Assembly (NCBI GenBank): GCA_021788015.1
Contig: JAJYLD010000003.1
Coordinates: forward strand, 1 to 33,771
DNA: 33,771 bases
Source of the DNA: a bacterium
Lineage (GTDB): Bacteria; Patescibacteriota; Patescibacteriia; Patescibacteriales; JAKAJF01
Direction of reading: 5' to 3'
The notes below the pieces were generated by a model that was given only the letters and a program-made list of their open reading frames with translations, did no database searches and had not been told where the DNA came from. The position numbers were made by a program, and so were the translations under genes. This document shows, one piece after another, positions 8,977 through 17,711 of the stretch. The stretch's first letter is position 1; every line of letters starts with the position of its first letter.

Positions 8977-9333
8977 TTATCTCCGCGCAACCATTCCCGC
9001 TCCGGCTTCCACGTATTTCATATTATTAACGGAAACCATCCCCAAGTCCTGTATTTCTTTATCTATGTCGGTATAAGAATCCATGTTTATTATTCTGGAT
9101 TGCAAATTCATATTTTCGGAACTTACTTGATCCAATTGTTTTTTCAGATTCATAACCGTGAAACCTTTTACGGTAAGATCGTTAGCTCCGATTATATAAT
9201 AAACTCCGAAAATCACAATTAAAAGAAAAAGCGCCCTGTTTACCAATCTTAAATTGACTCTTGTATTTTTTCCATTCGCCATTGAATTGGTGATTACCGT
9301 TATTTTTGTTTCTTCTTTTTTTATTTTTGTCAT
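8977..9333 (-). CDS. FtsL/DivIC-like septum protein (single TM plus coiled coil)
   Basis: Position between rsmH and the PBP gene; RALFLLIVIFGVYYIIGA TM followed by LKKQLDQVSSENMNLQSRI. Confidence 0.7.
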   Translation of the reverse strand: MTKIKKEETKITVITNSMANGKNTRVNLRLVNRALFLLIVIFGVYYIIGANDLTVKGFTVMNLKKQLDQVSSENMNLQSRIINMDSYTDIDKEIQDLGMVSVNNMKYVEAGAGMVARR

Positions 9334-9437
9334 ATTGGTTATGGATGCGAGCAAATCTTATGTCAATCCGCAAATCGCGAATACCGCGATTACAATCGCA
9401 GTTTGTTCGGGTTATTAGGATAAAATTGAGATTCGAA

Positions 9438-10385
9438 TTATTTTATCTTCTCCGCAACTCTCATCTTAGCGCTCCTCGCCCTCGGGTTTTTCTTAACTTC
9501 AGCCTTGTCCGGAATCAAGGGTTTGCGCGTTATGATTTTTAAATCGGGTTTGTGCCCGCAGCGACATTCGGGAAAATCGGGCGGGCAGATACAGCCCCTG
9601 CTTTCATTTTTTAAAAATTTTTTTACAATCCTGTCTTCAAGACTGTGAAAAGAAATTATTATTATTCGTCCGCCTTTTTTCAAGGCCTCTACGGCTTGAG
9701 GCAAAACTTCTTCAAGGCTTCCCAATTCGTCGTTCGTTGCCATTCGCAACGCTTGAAACACTTTTGTGGCCGGATGAATTTTTAAATTTTGAAATTTTTT
9801 TGGAATCGCGCTTTTGATTATCTCGACTAATTGGCCCGTTGTTTCTATGAACGTTTCCTTTCTTTTTTCCGCTATCTTCCTCGCAATCCGCCTCGCGAAT
9901 CTTTCTTCTCCGTATTTCTTAAAAATTTCCGCGAGATCATCCTCTCCCCATTCATTCACAATTTCCTTTGTCTCGCCTTTTCCTTTAAAACTCATGTCCA
10001 AGGGGCTATCTTTTGCAAAAGAAAATCCCCTAGCCCGGTCTTCGAGTTGAGCTCCAGATAGGCCCAAATCAAATACAATGCCATCAAAGTCGGAAATTTC
10101 AAAGCCCGAGAAATTTTTTTCGATGATTTGCGACAAGTTTCGGAAGTTTTCATTTTCTAAAATTATGTTGTTTAATTTATTCTTTTGAATTTGTATTTTT
10201 GCGTTTTCAATGGCCATTGGGTCAAGATCGATAGCCAACACTTTTCCTTTTTCGCCCACCCTTTTCGCGATCTCGACCGTGTATCCGGCCCCGCCCAGAG
10301 TGCAATCTATGAAATATTCTCCATTTTTGGGATTCAGATATTCTAAAACCTCCTCAAGCATTACTGGGACATGTCTGTATTCCAT
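9438..10385 (-). CDS. rsmH: 16S rRNA (cytosine1402-N4)-methyltransferase RsmH
   Basis: MEYRHVPVMLEEVLEYL, DCTLGGAGY, SFHSLEDRIVKKF, next to mraZ. Confidence 0.96.
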   Translation of the reverse strand: MEYRHVPVMLEEVLEYLNPKNGEYFIDCTLGGAGYTVEIAKRVGEKGKVLAIDLDPMAIENAKIQIQKNKLNNIILENENFRNLSQIIEKNFSGFEISDFDGIVFDLGLSGAQLEDRARGFSFAKDSPLDMSFKGKGETKEIVNEWGEDDLAEIFKKYGEERFARRIARKIAEKRKETFIETTGQLVEIIKSAIPKKFQNLKIHPATKVFQALRMATNDELGSLEEVLPQAVEALKKGGRIIIISFHSLEDRIVKKFLKNESRGCICPPDFPECRCGHKPDLKIITRKPLIPDKAEVKKNPRARSAKMRVAEKIK

Positions 10386-10460
10386 AAATTTCTAATTTTT
10401 AAACAGTTTCAAATTTTAAAATTTTAAAAATTATAAATTATAAAATTAAAAATTAATTTT

Positions 10461-10895
10461 CTACACCCCCAATTCTCCCAGGGCTTGGGCGATGGAATTG
10501 CTGTCTTTTTCGGTTTTTAACTTATATCGGCTCCATGCTTTTTCTTCCCAAATTTCCAATTTATCGTAAAGACCGGCGATAACCGTTTCCTTTTTTAAAC
10601 CGGAGAATTTTCTTAAATATTCTGGTAAGGTTATTCGGCCCTGATTGTCGAAATCGACATCCATGGCTCCGGCGAGCATCAAGCGGGCCAAAGCTCGAGC
10701 TTTGGGCTGACTGATTGTCGGCAAATTGGCTAATTTTTTAGCAAGCGCCTCCCATTCCTTTTTCGGGTACAAAAAAAGACAATTATCCAAACCCCGGGTA
10801 ACCACCGCCCCTTCTTTTAGAAGGCTGCGGAATTTGGCCGGAATGGCTAATCTTCCTTTTTCATCCAAATTGTGATTGTATTCGCCTATGAACAT
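10461..10895 (-). CDS. mraZ: Transcriptional regulator MraZ
   Basis: MFIGEYNHNLDEKGRLAIPAKFRSLL and second AbrB-like repeat DFDNQGRITLPEYLRKFSGL. Confidence 0.96.
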   Translation of the reverse strand: MFIGEYNHNLDEKGRLAIPAKFRSLLKEGAVVTRGLDNCLFLYPKKEWEALAKKLANLPTISQPKARALARLMLAGAMDVDFDNQGRITLPEYLRKFSGLKKETVIAGLYDKLEIWEEKAWSRYKLKTEKDSNSIAQALGELGV

Positions 10896-11000
10896 TTATA
10901 CCGTGAATAAGAGCCGACAAAACTCAAATTTTAATTTTTAAAAATTCCCCCAGACTAAAATTGTTTAATAAATTTTCAATTATTTCTTAGAGGTTAATTT

Positions 11001-11025
11001 CACCATTTTCCCCCACTTTTCACCA
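11001..11025 (-). promoter_or_regulatory. MraZ-box-like triple direct repeat TGGTG-AAAAG-TGGGG-GAAAA-TGGTG
   Basis: Three TGGNG units with 10-bp period, just downstream of the mraZ -10. Confidence 0.75.
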
Positions 11026-11035
11026 ATTTAATTTA

Positions 11036-11064
11036 ATTATACACCACAAACCTCCTCGGGTCAA
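11036..11064 (-). promoter_or_regulatory. mraZ operon promoter TTGACC-N17-TATAAT
   Basis: -35 at 11059-11064, -10 at 11036-11041 (reverse strand), 17-nt spacer. Confidence 0.85.
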
Positions 11065-11113
11065 CACAAAAAACACTTCAAAAAAACTCAAAAATAAAAT
11101 TAAATACAACAAA

Positions 11114-11141
11114 AACGTCCACTTATTCACAAGTGAACGTT
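11114..11141 (-). terminator. Intrinsic terminator (possibly bidirectional) downstream of tsaB
   Basis: AACGTTCACTT-gtgaat-AAGTGGACGTT followed by TTTG on minus and TTTTTAT on plus. Confidence 0.75.
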
Positions 11142-11227
11142 TTTTATATCGAATAAAACAATTTTTGATCCAACTTTATCTGGCAATTTATCCACACGTT
11201 ATTCCCACCTCGGAAGACGTAAATATG

Positions 11228-11590
11228 TTATGTGATGCGTTTAATTGTTATGTTCGGTTCCTTTCCGTAAATAGGCTCAACAATTTCAATCCCCTTTATT
11301 TTTTTTGACCCGTTTTCGCCTTCTATTCTTATGCCCAAGGCGTAAGCCAAGGCGTTGGCTGTGACCACGCCGATACGTAGAGACGTAAAACTCCCCCCCC
11401 TGTTTCTCACTTTGATTTTTTTCACGTCTTTCAATTCGACTTTATTCTTTTTTAAAACCGCTTCTATTGCCGGAAGAAGCTTTTCCGCTTGATTATAATG
11501 GGCTTTGGTTCTTGTTCTTTTGATCTCTCCCGTTTTTTCCAAAGCAATTTCAAGAAATCCGTTATTTGTTGTGTCGATACGCAAGATCAT
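11228..11590 (-). CDS. tsaB: TsaB-like tRNA threonylcarbamoyladenosine biosynthesis protein (short form)
   Basis: MILRIDTTNNGFLEIAL, YNQAEKLLPAIEAVLKK, RGGSFTSLRIGVVTANALAYALGI. Confidence 0.82.
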   Translation of the reverse strand: MILRIDTTNNGFLEIALEKTGEIKRTRTKAHYNQAEKLLPAIEAVLKKNKVELKDVKKIKVRNRGGSFTSLRIGVVTANALAYALGIRIEGENGSKKIKGIEIVEPIYGKEPNITIKRIT

Positions 11591-11641
11591 GACCAAATAT
11601 TAACAATTTAAACGCGAAAAGGCAAACAAACGGACGTCCGC

Positions 11642-12802
11642 CTAAAACAAGCTGATAAACCTTCTTACAAATTTTAATTTTGCCGACTTATTTTTTCCCA
11701 AGAGCGCTTCTTTATAAACCGTTATCGTTTCCTCGGCTATCTTGTCCCAATTATAAAAATTTTTGACTCTTACTCTTCCCAACTTTTCCTTTTTTTTCAA
11801 TAAACGACGATTCCTTAAAATATACTTGATTTTTTCCCCGAGATCGTTCGCGTCTTTGCTTTTGAACGTAAAACCGGCGTCTCCGAGCGCTTCTTTGTTT
11901 TCCGGAATGTCACTGGCCAGTACAGCTTTGCCGTAAGACATGGCTTCGAGCAAGGCGACGGACAAACCTTCCAGCTCGGAAGATTGAATGAAAAAATACG
12001 CGTTTGAAAATAATTCGGCCAGTGTTCTGCCGGATTGGGTGCCCGTAAAAATAATATTTTTATTTCCTTTCGCCGATTTTTTCAAAAGATCGGAAAATCT
12101 ATCCGCGTAAACATTGTCGCCGACGATGACCAATTTTTTATTTATTTTCAGACCGTTAAAAGCTTTGATCGCGTATTGAATTCCTTTCACTTTTATCAAT
12201 CTGGCCACTATCAATATATAATTGCCGTTTTCGAGCCCCCATTTCTTAATTTCGCGCGCCCCGACTTTTTTCCCCGATTCCGCTCCGTTGGGAATATAGC
12301 AAATTTCTCTGCCGTATCTGTTTTTTACATATCTCGTCAAAGATTTTGAAACGGCGATTGTAAAATCCGCCGCATTACAGGCGGATTTTTCGCCCAAGCG
12401 AAGATAAAATCTGGCGAAAAGTCCCCATTTTTTATGAAGATAACATTTGCTGTGAAAGGTGGAAACAACCGGAACTCCCGGCTTTAGTAATTTTACGAGC
12501 CAGATCAAAGACGACGGCCCGATTGAATGAAAATGAATCACGTCTGCGTCCCTTCTCCAAACATCGAGACACGCCCTGAACGTATGAGTAATGGCGTCAA
12601 AGTTTTTTGTCGATATGCTCGGCAAACTTATCAAATTTACGCCGCGGTATTTTGTTAAATCCGGTTTTGTGTAATTGGGACGAGTATAAACAAAAACTTC
12701 GTGGCCGGCTTCGACCAAACGAACGGACAGTTCTTCGACATGTTTTTCAACTCCGCCGAATTGGGCCGGTATTCCTTTTTGTCCGATAAAATATATTTTC
12801 AT
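11642..12802 (-). CDS. GT4-family glycosyltransferase
   Basis: MKIYFIGQKGIPAQFGGVEKHVEELSVRL...SSELEGLSVALLEAMSYGKAVLASDIPENKEAL. Confidence 0.9.
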   Translation of the reverse strand: MKIYFIGQKGIPAQFGGVEKHVEELSVRLVEAGHEVFVYTRPNYTKPDLTKYRGVNLISLPSISTKNFDAITHTFRACLDVWRRDADVIHFHSIGPSSLIWLVKLLKPGVPVVSTFHSKCYLHKKWGLFARFYLRLGEKSACNAADFTIAVSKSLTRYVKNRYGREICYIPNGAESGKKVGAREIKKWGLENGNYILIVARLIKVKGIQYAIKAFNGLKINKKLVIVGDNVYADRFSDLLKKSAKGNKNIIFTGTQSGRTLAELFSNAYFFIQSSELEGLSVALLEAMSYGKAVLASDIPENKEALGDAGFTFKSKDANDLGEKIKYILRNRRLLKKKEKLGRVRVKNFYNWDKIAEETITVYKEALLGKNKSAKLKFVRRFISLF

Positions 12803-12905
12803 CCCGTTTAGAAGCAAACATCAATCAAAATTTTTGATTGCAATCTGCAAATTAGCTTATATTTTGATTCCCGCGGAAGTAATCGAAACTTCTAACGGGA
12901 TTCAT
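12803..12905 (-). repeat. Structured palindromic leader element, copy B
   Basis: CATGAATCCCGTTAGAAGTTTCGATTACTTCCGCGGGAAT...GCTTCTAAACGGG|ATG; homologous blocks to 5809-6047. Confidence 0.75.
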
Positions 12906-13033
12906 GTTTCTAAGCGCGTCAAACCGATAAACACGCTTATTTTTAATTTAATTTTTTATTTTATTAAAGGCGTATGGCTAAAAATTTTCCCTAAAGATTA
13001 GCACAAATTTAATTCTCTGTCAATAGCCGAAGA

Positions 13034-14287
13034 TCAACTCCTTTTTAAACTCAACTCACGCTTCTCAGTTTTCCCTCTTACTTCTATTCGCTTCCGTTTT
13101 CCGACAAACCGTTTATAAATCCTCAGTAAATTCTCAAAATAATCGGTCCCGTTCAAATTTCGAGAAAATTTTTTCGCGTTCTCGCCGATAGTTTCCATTT
13201 TTTCTTTTCCCAAACTTTTTAAAATCGAATTCAGTTCGGAGGAATCTCCGGGCGCGAATAAAATTCCGGTTTCGCCGTTTTTAATGACTTCGGGTATGCC
13301 GCCGATCTTCGAAGCGATTACAACCTTCCCTAAAGTCATCGCTTCCAATACGCTCAAGGGCATATTTTCCGGCCAAAGGGAAGGAACTACGACCGCCTTG
13401 GCTCCGATAATTATTTTTTTCAACTCTTCCCCGCTTTTATAACCGAGAATTTCAATCTGTCCCTCCAAACCGTTTTCGGCAATTTCCTTTTCTATTTTTT
13501 TTTGTTCCGATCCCGTTCCGGCTATTTTCAGTTTTTCTTTGACGCCGGCCATGGCTTTAAGTAAAACAAAAATTCCTTTTTCGTCGGCAAGGCGGCCGAA
13601 ATAAAGATAGTAATCGCCGACTTCGGCGTTATCTTCTTTCTGAAAGTTCGAAGGGATAAAATTATAAAGCTCGACGATTTTATTCTCGGGGATTCCGAAC
13701 GCCACGCAGATTTTTTCCATGAACGCACTCGGAGCGATAAACAAATCGACATCCTTGTACAACTTTTTATTGAAATAAAATTCCAAAGCTCCCAAGAGGC
13801 TTTTGGCCCAAGAATCTTTTATGCATTCGCGCAAAACGCAATGATAATAACCGCCTTTTTCGCAGCGGTAACAAACTTCGTTTTTTGAAAACAATTTGCG
13901 GTTGGGGCAAATCAACCCGTAATCATGCAAAGTTTGAATTACGGGAATGTTACGTTTCTTTAAAATTTTGATAATGGCCGGACCGATTTGATAATCGATG
14001 TTGTTCAAATGGGCCATGTCGATTTTTTCTTCTTTGAGCAACGCCTTGAGTTTTTTTACGGTTTCATAGTTGTAAAAAATTTTTACGATATTTTTTAAAC
14101 TGAATTTATCGACATCGACCGGAGAAACGAAAAATTTTTCATATTCCGTTTTTTCGTTCTTTTCGTCTCGCATGGAGAACGGAACGACTTCGTGCCCGTT
14201 TTCTTTTAAAATTTTTTCCAAATCGAAAAAATAGCGTTCCGAACCGCCCCTGAGATAATAAAATTTATTTACCAGTAGAATACGCAT
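13034..14287 (-). CDS. GT4-family glycosyltransferase with Cys-rich insertion
   Basis: MRILLVNKFYYLRGGSERYFFDLEKIL...WPENMPLSVLEAMTLGKVVIASKIGGIPEVI; CPNRKLFSKNEVCYRCEKGGYYHCVLREC. Confidence 0.9.
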   Translation of the reverse strand: MRILLVNKFYYLRGGSERYFFDLEKILKENGHEVVPFSMRDEKNEKTEYEKFFVSPVDVDKFSLKNIVKIFYNYETVKKLKALLKEEKIDMAHLNNIDYQIGPAIIKILKKRNIPVIQTLHDYGLICPNRKLFSKNEVCYRCEKGGYYHCVLRECIKDSWAKSLLGALEFYFNKKLYKDVDLFIAPSAFMEKICVAFGIPENKIVELYNFIPSNFQKEDNAEVGDYYLYFGRLADEKGIFVLLKAMAGVKEKLKIAGTGSEQKKIEKEIAENGLEGQIEILGYKSGEELKKIIIGAKAVVVPSLWPENMPLSVLEAMTLGKVVIASKIGGIPEVIKNGETGILFAPGDSSELNSILKSLGKEKMETIGENAKKFSRNLNGTDYFENLLRIYKRFVGKRKRIEVRGKTEKRELSLKRS

Positions 14288-14401
14288 GAATTTTATAATT
14301 TTTAATTTTGTAATTTTTAAATAATATTCTAATGAGTTAATTTTTAAAAATTTGTTATTAAAAATTGTTTAAAAATTAAAAATTGGAAATTAAAAATTTT
14401 T

Positions 14402-15394
14402 CTAAAATAGTCTTGCCACTTTGAATTTATTTCTAATTATCCACCATCCGATTTTTAAGGCGTTTTTCCTCATCTCCCCTCTTAAGGTGCAAATCGTCCA
14501 ACTCTCGTCAAATTTTTTCTCTTTTATTTCCTTTCTCGCTTTTTGCGCCTCCGCGCCGGCCCAAATTTCATCAAGATTGTTTTTATTGATATTCCCGATT
14601 TTTAAGTTGATCAGATTGCTCGGATAAACGCTTCCGTCGGCGTCGATAAAGGCGGAATCGAATCCCGCGCCGCTCGGCAAAAGCCTCTTTTTGTTTTTCG
14701 CGTAAAACAAAAGGCCGTATTCGAAATAAGCGCGGAGCCATTTTTTTATTTTTCGGCTCTTGAGTTCGTTTTTTATTATGTAATTCATGGCCGCTTCGAT
14801 TTTTTCCGACGGATTGACGGCGTTATCGTTTTTCTTAAAATAAATTTCCGAATTCTGGACCATGGACACGGAAAACTGCAAATCGTTTTCTGTCGCGAAA
14901 TCGTAAGCGCGGGACAAATCGTCCGCGTTGTCTTCCATCAAAGTAAAACCGATTCCCAAATTTTTCACCCCCGCTTTTTTAAGTCCGAAAAGAGTCGCCT
15001 TCGCTTTCTCAAAAATATTTTCAATCCCGCGAATTTCGTTATGCGTCTCCCCGATTCCGTCCAAAGAAATTCTTACGCCGATCTTCGGATCGATTTTTAT
15101 GGCTTTTTCCATTTGCGCCAAAATCAATTCTGTCGCGAGTCCGTTCGAAGAAATTATGATTTGCGCTTTCGGATTTTTCTTTTTCACAATCTCGACTATT
15201 TCCGGAAAGCGCGTATTTAAAAACGGTTCTCCGCCGGTCAGGTTTACGTATTTCAAATTTTCACCCAAATTCTCGAGGGCTTCAAAATTCAAATTTTCCG
15301 GATTCTCCATTTTCCAGATATTGCACATCTTGCATCTTGAATTGCATTTGTGGGTAATCGCCAAAGTTATGTCGACCAGTCTTGATTTTTCCAT
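14402..15394 (-). CDS. Radical SAM protein (SPASM-like C-terminus lacking most cysteines)
   Basis: THKCNSRCKMCNIW (CxxxCxxC), NLTGGEPFLN, FIDADGSVYPSNLINLKIGNINKNNLDEIW. Confidence 0.9.
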   Translation of the reverse strand: MEKSRLVDITLAITHKCNSRCKMCNIWKMENPENLNFEALENLGENLKYVNLTGGEPFLNTRFPEIVEIVKKKNPKAQIIISSNGLATELILAQMEKAIKIDPKIGVRISLDGIGETHNEIRGIENIFEKAKATLFGLKKAGVKNLGIGFTLMEDNADDLSRAYDFATENDLQFSVSMVQNSEIYFKKNDNAVNPSEKIEAAMNYIIKNELKSRKIKKWLRAYFEYGLLFYAKNKKRLLPSGAGFDSAFIDADGSVYPSNLINLKIGNINKNNLDEIWAGAEAQKARKEIKEKKFDESWTICTLRGEMRKNALKIGWWIIRNKFKVARLF

Positions 15395-15413
15395 AAAATT
15401 AAAGTAAAATTGG

Positions 15414-15443
15414 ATTACATGGGTCTGTCAGCAGACCCGTAAT
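15414..15443. promoter_or_regulatory. Palindrome/hairpin in divergent intergenic region
   Basis: ATTAC-at-GGGTCTG-TCAG-CAGACCC-GTAAT. Confidence 0.6.
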
Positions 15444-15463
15444 CTTATCACGAATTCTTAAAA

Positions 15464-16804
15464 ATGTCAACACTTAAAAAATACACCATTGTTCTTGTTT
15501 TCACCGTCCTGATCGCTTTAATTTTGCCGTTTATAAAACTTGATCCCGTCATTTTATTTTTGGCGGTCGCGATTATTTATGTCGTCATTTTCGCGTTTCT
15601 GAATAATAAAATCGGCCTCTTTTTTTTAATTCTGGTCCGGCCTTGTCTTGACATATTGGGAGACAAGCCGGTTTTTAATTTAGGAAAAACTTCGGTAAAT
15701 CTCGCTTCCTTTTTCGGAGTTTTGACTTTGCTTTTTTCTTTTTACGTGATCGCGAAAGGATTTAAAAAATTAAAGCGCCTCCCGCCCTTTTTCTATATTT
15801 TTATTTTTCTGGGGCTTACTTTGGCTTCGGTTTATTTTTCAATGAGTCCGGGAACGAGCTTTGTCGAATGGATTCGCCTCTTAAGCGTCTTCGCCCTTTA
15901 TCTGGCTTCATTCACCTTAATTGAAAATAAAAAAGATCTTGACACGCTTATCAAGGTCATAATCGCGTCGGCGATAGTTCCCGGCCTTTTCGCGTTTTAC
16001 CAATATTTTACGGGCACCGGTATGACCCTTCCGCTTGAAGGCATATATAACAGGATTTTTGGCACATTTTCCCATCCCAACCTATTCGCCTATTACTTGA
16101 TTCTGCCAATTTCTCTTTCCGTTTATCTTTTTTGGAAAGAAAAAAACGATATTGCCAATTTATTATTCGCTTCCTTTCTTCCTTTCTTTTTGATTTTGCT
16201 CCTTTTTACTTACACTCGCGGCGCTTGGCTCGCTTTCATAATAATCATTTTATTTTTGGGGATTTTCAAAAGCAAAAAATTATTGATACTCATGTTTTTG
16301 GGATTGCTTCTCGTTTATTTCGGAATAAGCTCCGTGCGAGAAAGAGTCGACAATTTGACAAACAGTCAATACACCTCCGTCAATTGGCGCATGGATCTCT
16401 GGAAAGACGCCGTTAAGTACGCGGAAGAAAAACCGATTGCCGGTTACGGAACGGGTACGGCGACGGAATTAATATTGGCCAAGCGCGGAACCCGGTTCGG
16501 TTCGACCGCGACGCATAATGATTATTTAAAAGTCGGTTTGGAAAACGGCTTGCTCGGCCTTTTGGCTTATCTCGGCATTATAATTTCCATGCTCGTCAAT
16601 TTGAAAAATGAATATTTTTTCGCGAAATCGGAAGAACTGAAAAAACTCATTTTAATCAGTATCGGATTCACAATCGCCATCTACGCCATGAGTTTCGGCG
16701 ATAACATTTTAAGAAATACGGCCTTGCAGTGGTCATATTTCGCCTTCTTGGGTGGGTTGTTTGCGTATATAATGAAAACAAAATTAAAAACGATAAATTC
16801 CTAA
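15464..16804 (+). CDS. O-antigen ligase/polymerase family (Wzy_C-like) membrane protein
   Basis: About 10 or more TM segments; RIFGTFSHPNLFAYYL, TRGAWLAF, THNDYLKVGLENGLLGLLAYLGI. Confidence 0.88.
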   Translation: MSTLKKYTIVLVFTVLIALILPFIKLDPVILFLAVAIIYVVIFAFLNNKIGLFFLILVRPCLDILGDKPVFNLGKTSVNLASFFGVLTLLFSFYVIAKGFKKLKRLPPFFYIFIFLGLTLASVYFSMSPGTSFVEWIRLLSVFALYLASFTLIENKKDLDTLIKVIIASAIVPGLFAFYQYFTGTGMTLPLEGIYNRIFGTFSHPNLFAYYLILPISLSVYLFWKEKNDIANLLFASFLPFFLILLLFTYTRGAWLAFIIIILFLGIFKSKKLLILMFLGLLLVYFGISSVRERVDNLTNSQYTSVNWRMDLWKDAVKYAEEKPIAGYGTGTATELILAKRGTRFGSTATHNDYLKVGLENGLLGLLAYLGIIISMLVNLKNEYFFAKSEELKKLILISIGFTIAIYAMSFGDNILRNTALQWSYFAFLGGLFAYIMKTKLKTINS

Positions 16805-16910
16805 ATCTCATTTTGAACACCATGGGGTTTGGGGGCGGAATTGAGCGCTGAGGCGAGAGAATTTAAGATAAATCAATGTGATAGCGAATTGGAGCCCCCA
16901 AAACTTTTTG

Positions 16911-16936
16911 GTTACTTTTTGGTTACAAAAAGTAAC
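16911..16936. repeat. Perfect inverted repeat GTTACTTTTTG-GTTA-CAAAAAGTAAC
   Basis: 11-bp arms with 4-nt loop; intergenic. Confidence 0.65.
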
Positions 16937-16966
16937 TCCTAGCGAAGCGTTTTGTAAAAAAAATAA

Positions 16967-17000
16967 GCCTCTCTGACCTGGTTAGTCATGAGAGGCTTTT
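16967..17000 (-). terminator. Bidirectional intrinsic terminator between convergent genes
   Basis: gcctctc...gagaggc with TTTTATT on plus and TTATTTTTTTT on minus. Confidence 0.8.
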
Positions 17001-17021
17001 ATTGTCCTCCTTTCTCCTCTA

Positions 17022-17711
17022 TTAGTGAGGAGTGTTTTGCGAAAAGTTCGATACCCCTTTCCGGCAGGTGTCTGCCAGTTCGGGGTGCGGGCCCTGGACT
17101 ATTTTGCCCAGGCCCAGATATTTTAACGGATAGACCTTGCCCTTGCACTCGAGAATGCCAATGGCAAGGCTGCCGAGGTTGGGTCTGCCCGATGCCGTTG
17201 TGTCGTAGACAACCCATGGGTTGTCCGGATTAAGGACGATAGGGTATGGGCTTCCGTTCAATCTGCCGTCGCCCCAAATGTGCTCTACGTCCGGCGTGGC
17301 ATCGGTAGCATAATTGGGGATGACAATTGTAGTCTCCCCTTCCTTTATGGCTCCCTCGGCGATATAGGGATGCGTAACGCCGGGAGCGCCTGCAGCCCTG
17401 GCCATGTCGAGAATGCCAGATGCGAGTCTGACCCTGTCCGGAACCATGCTCTGGAGCTCGGCATCGGTCATTACCTTGCCACTCTCGGTTACGTGGAGGC
17501 CGTAGAAAGTGATAAAAATTTTGTCTCCTTCGGCCTTCACGTCGACGGCGTTATCCCGGCTTGTCCCGAGATTAATGGCGTTTCCTACGGCCGCCGGGTC
17601 GTTCGCCGGGAGTGCGGTCCATTCGCCGGCAAATGCCGCAGTTATTCCGAAAAGCATTGCCATTGCCATTGCCATTGCCATAATACACGTCTTTTTCTTC
17701 ATTTTCTTCAT
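17022..17711 (-). CDS. Exported hypothetical protein
   Basis: MKKMKKKTCIMAMAMAMAMLFGITAAFA signal peptide; AGGAGGT SD; ATGA overlap with upstream gene. Confidence 0.75.
   Translation of the reverse strand: MKKMKKKTCIMAMAMAMAMLFGITAAFAGEWTALPANDPAAVGNAINLGTSRDNAVDVKAEGDKIFITFYGLHVTESGKVMTDAELQSMVPDRVRLASGILDMARAAGAPGVTHPYIAEGAIKEGETTIVIPNYATDATPDVEHIWGDGRLNGSPYPIVLNPDNPWVVYDTTASGRPNLGSLAIGILECKGKVYPLKYLGLGKIVQGPHPELADTCRKGVSNFSQNTPH
17655..17681. repeat. Hexanucleotide tandem repeat (ATGGCA on coding strand) in signal peptide
   Basis: Four cattgc units plus cat; encodes MAMAMAMAM. Confidence 0.85.

Noticed and set aside
12907-12960. Hairpin TAAGCG...CGCTTA as a terminator of the 13034..14287 gene
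   Set aside because: The T-tract is on the plus strand where there is no gene; on the minus strand no U-tract follows.
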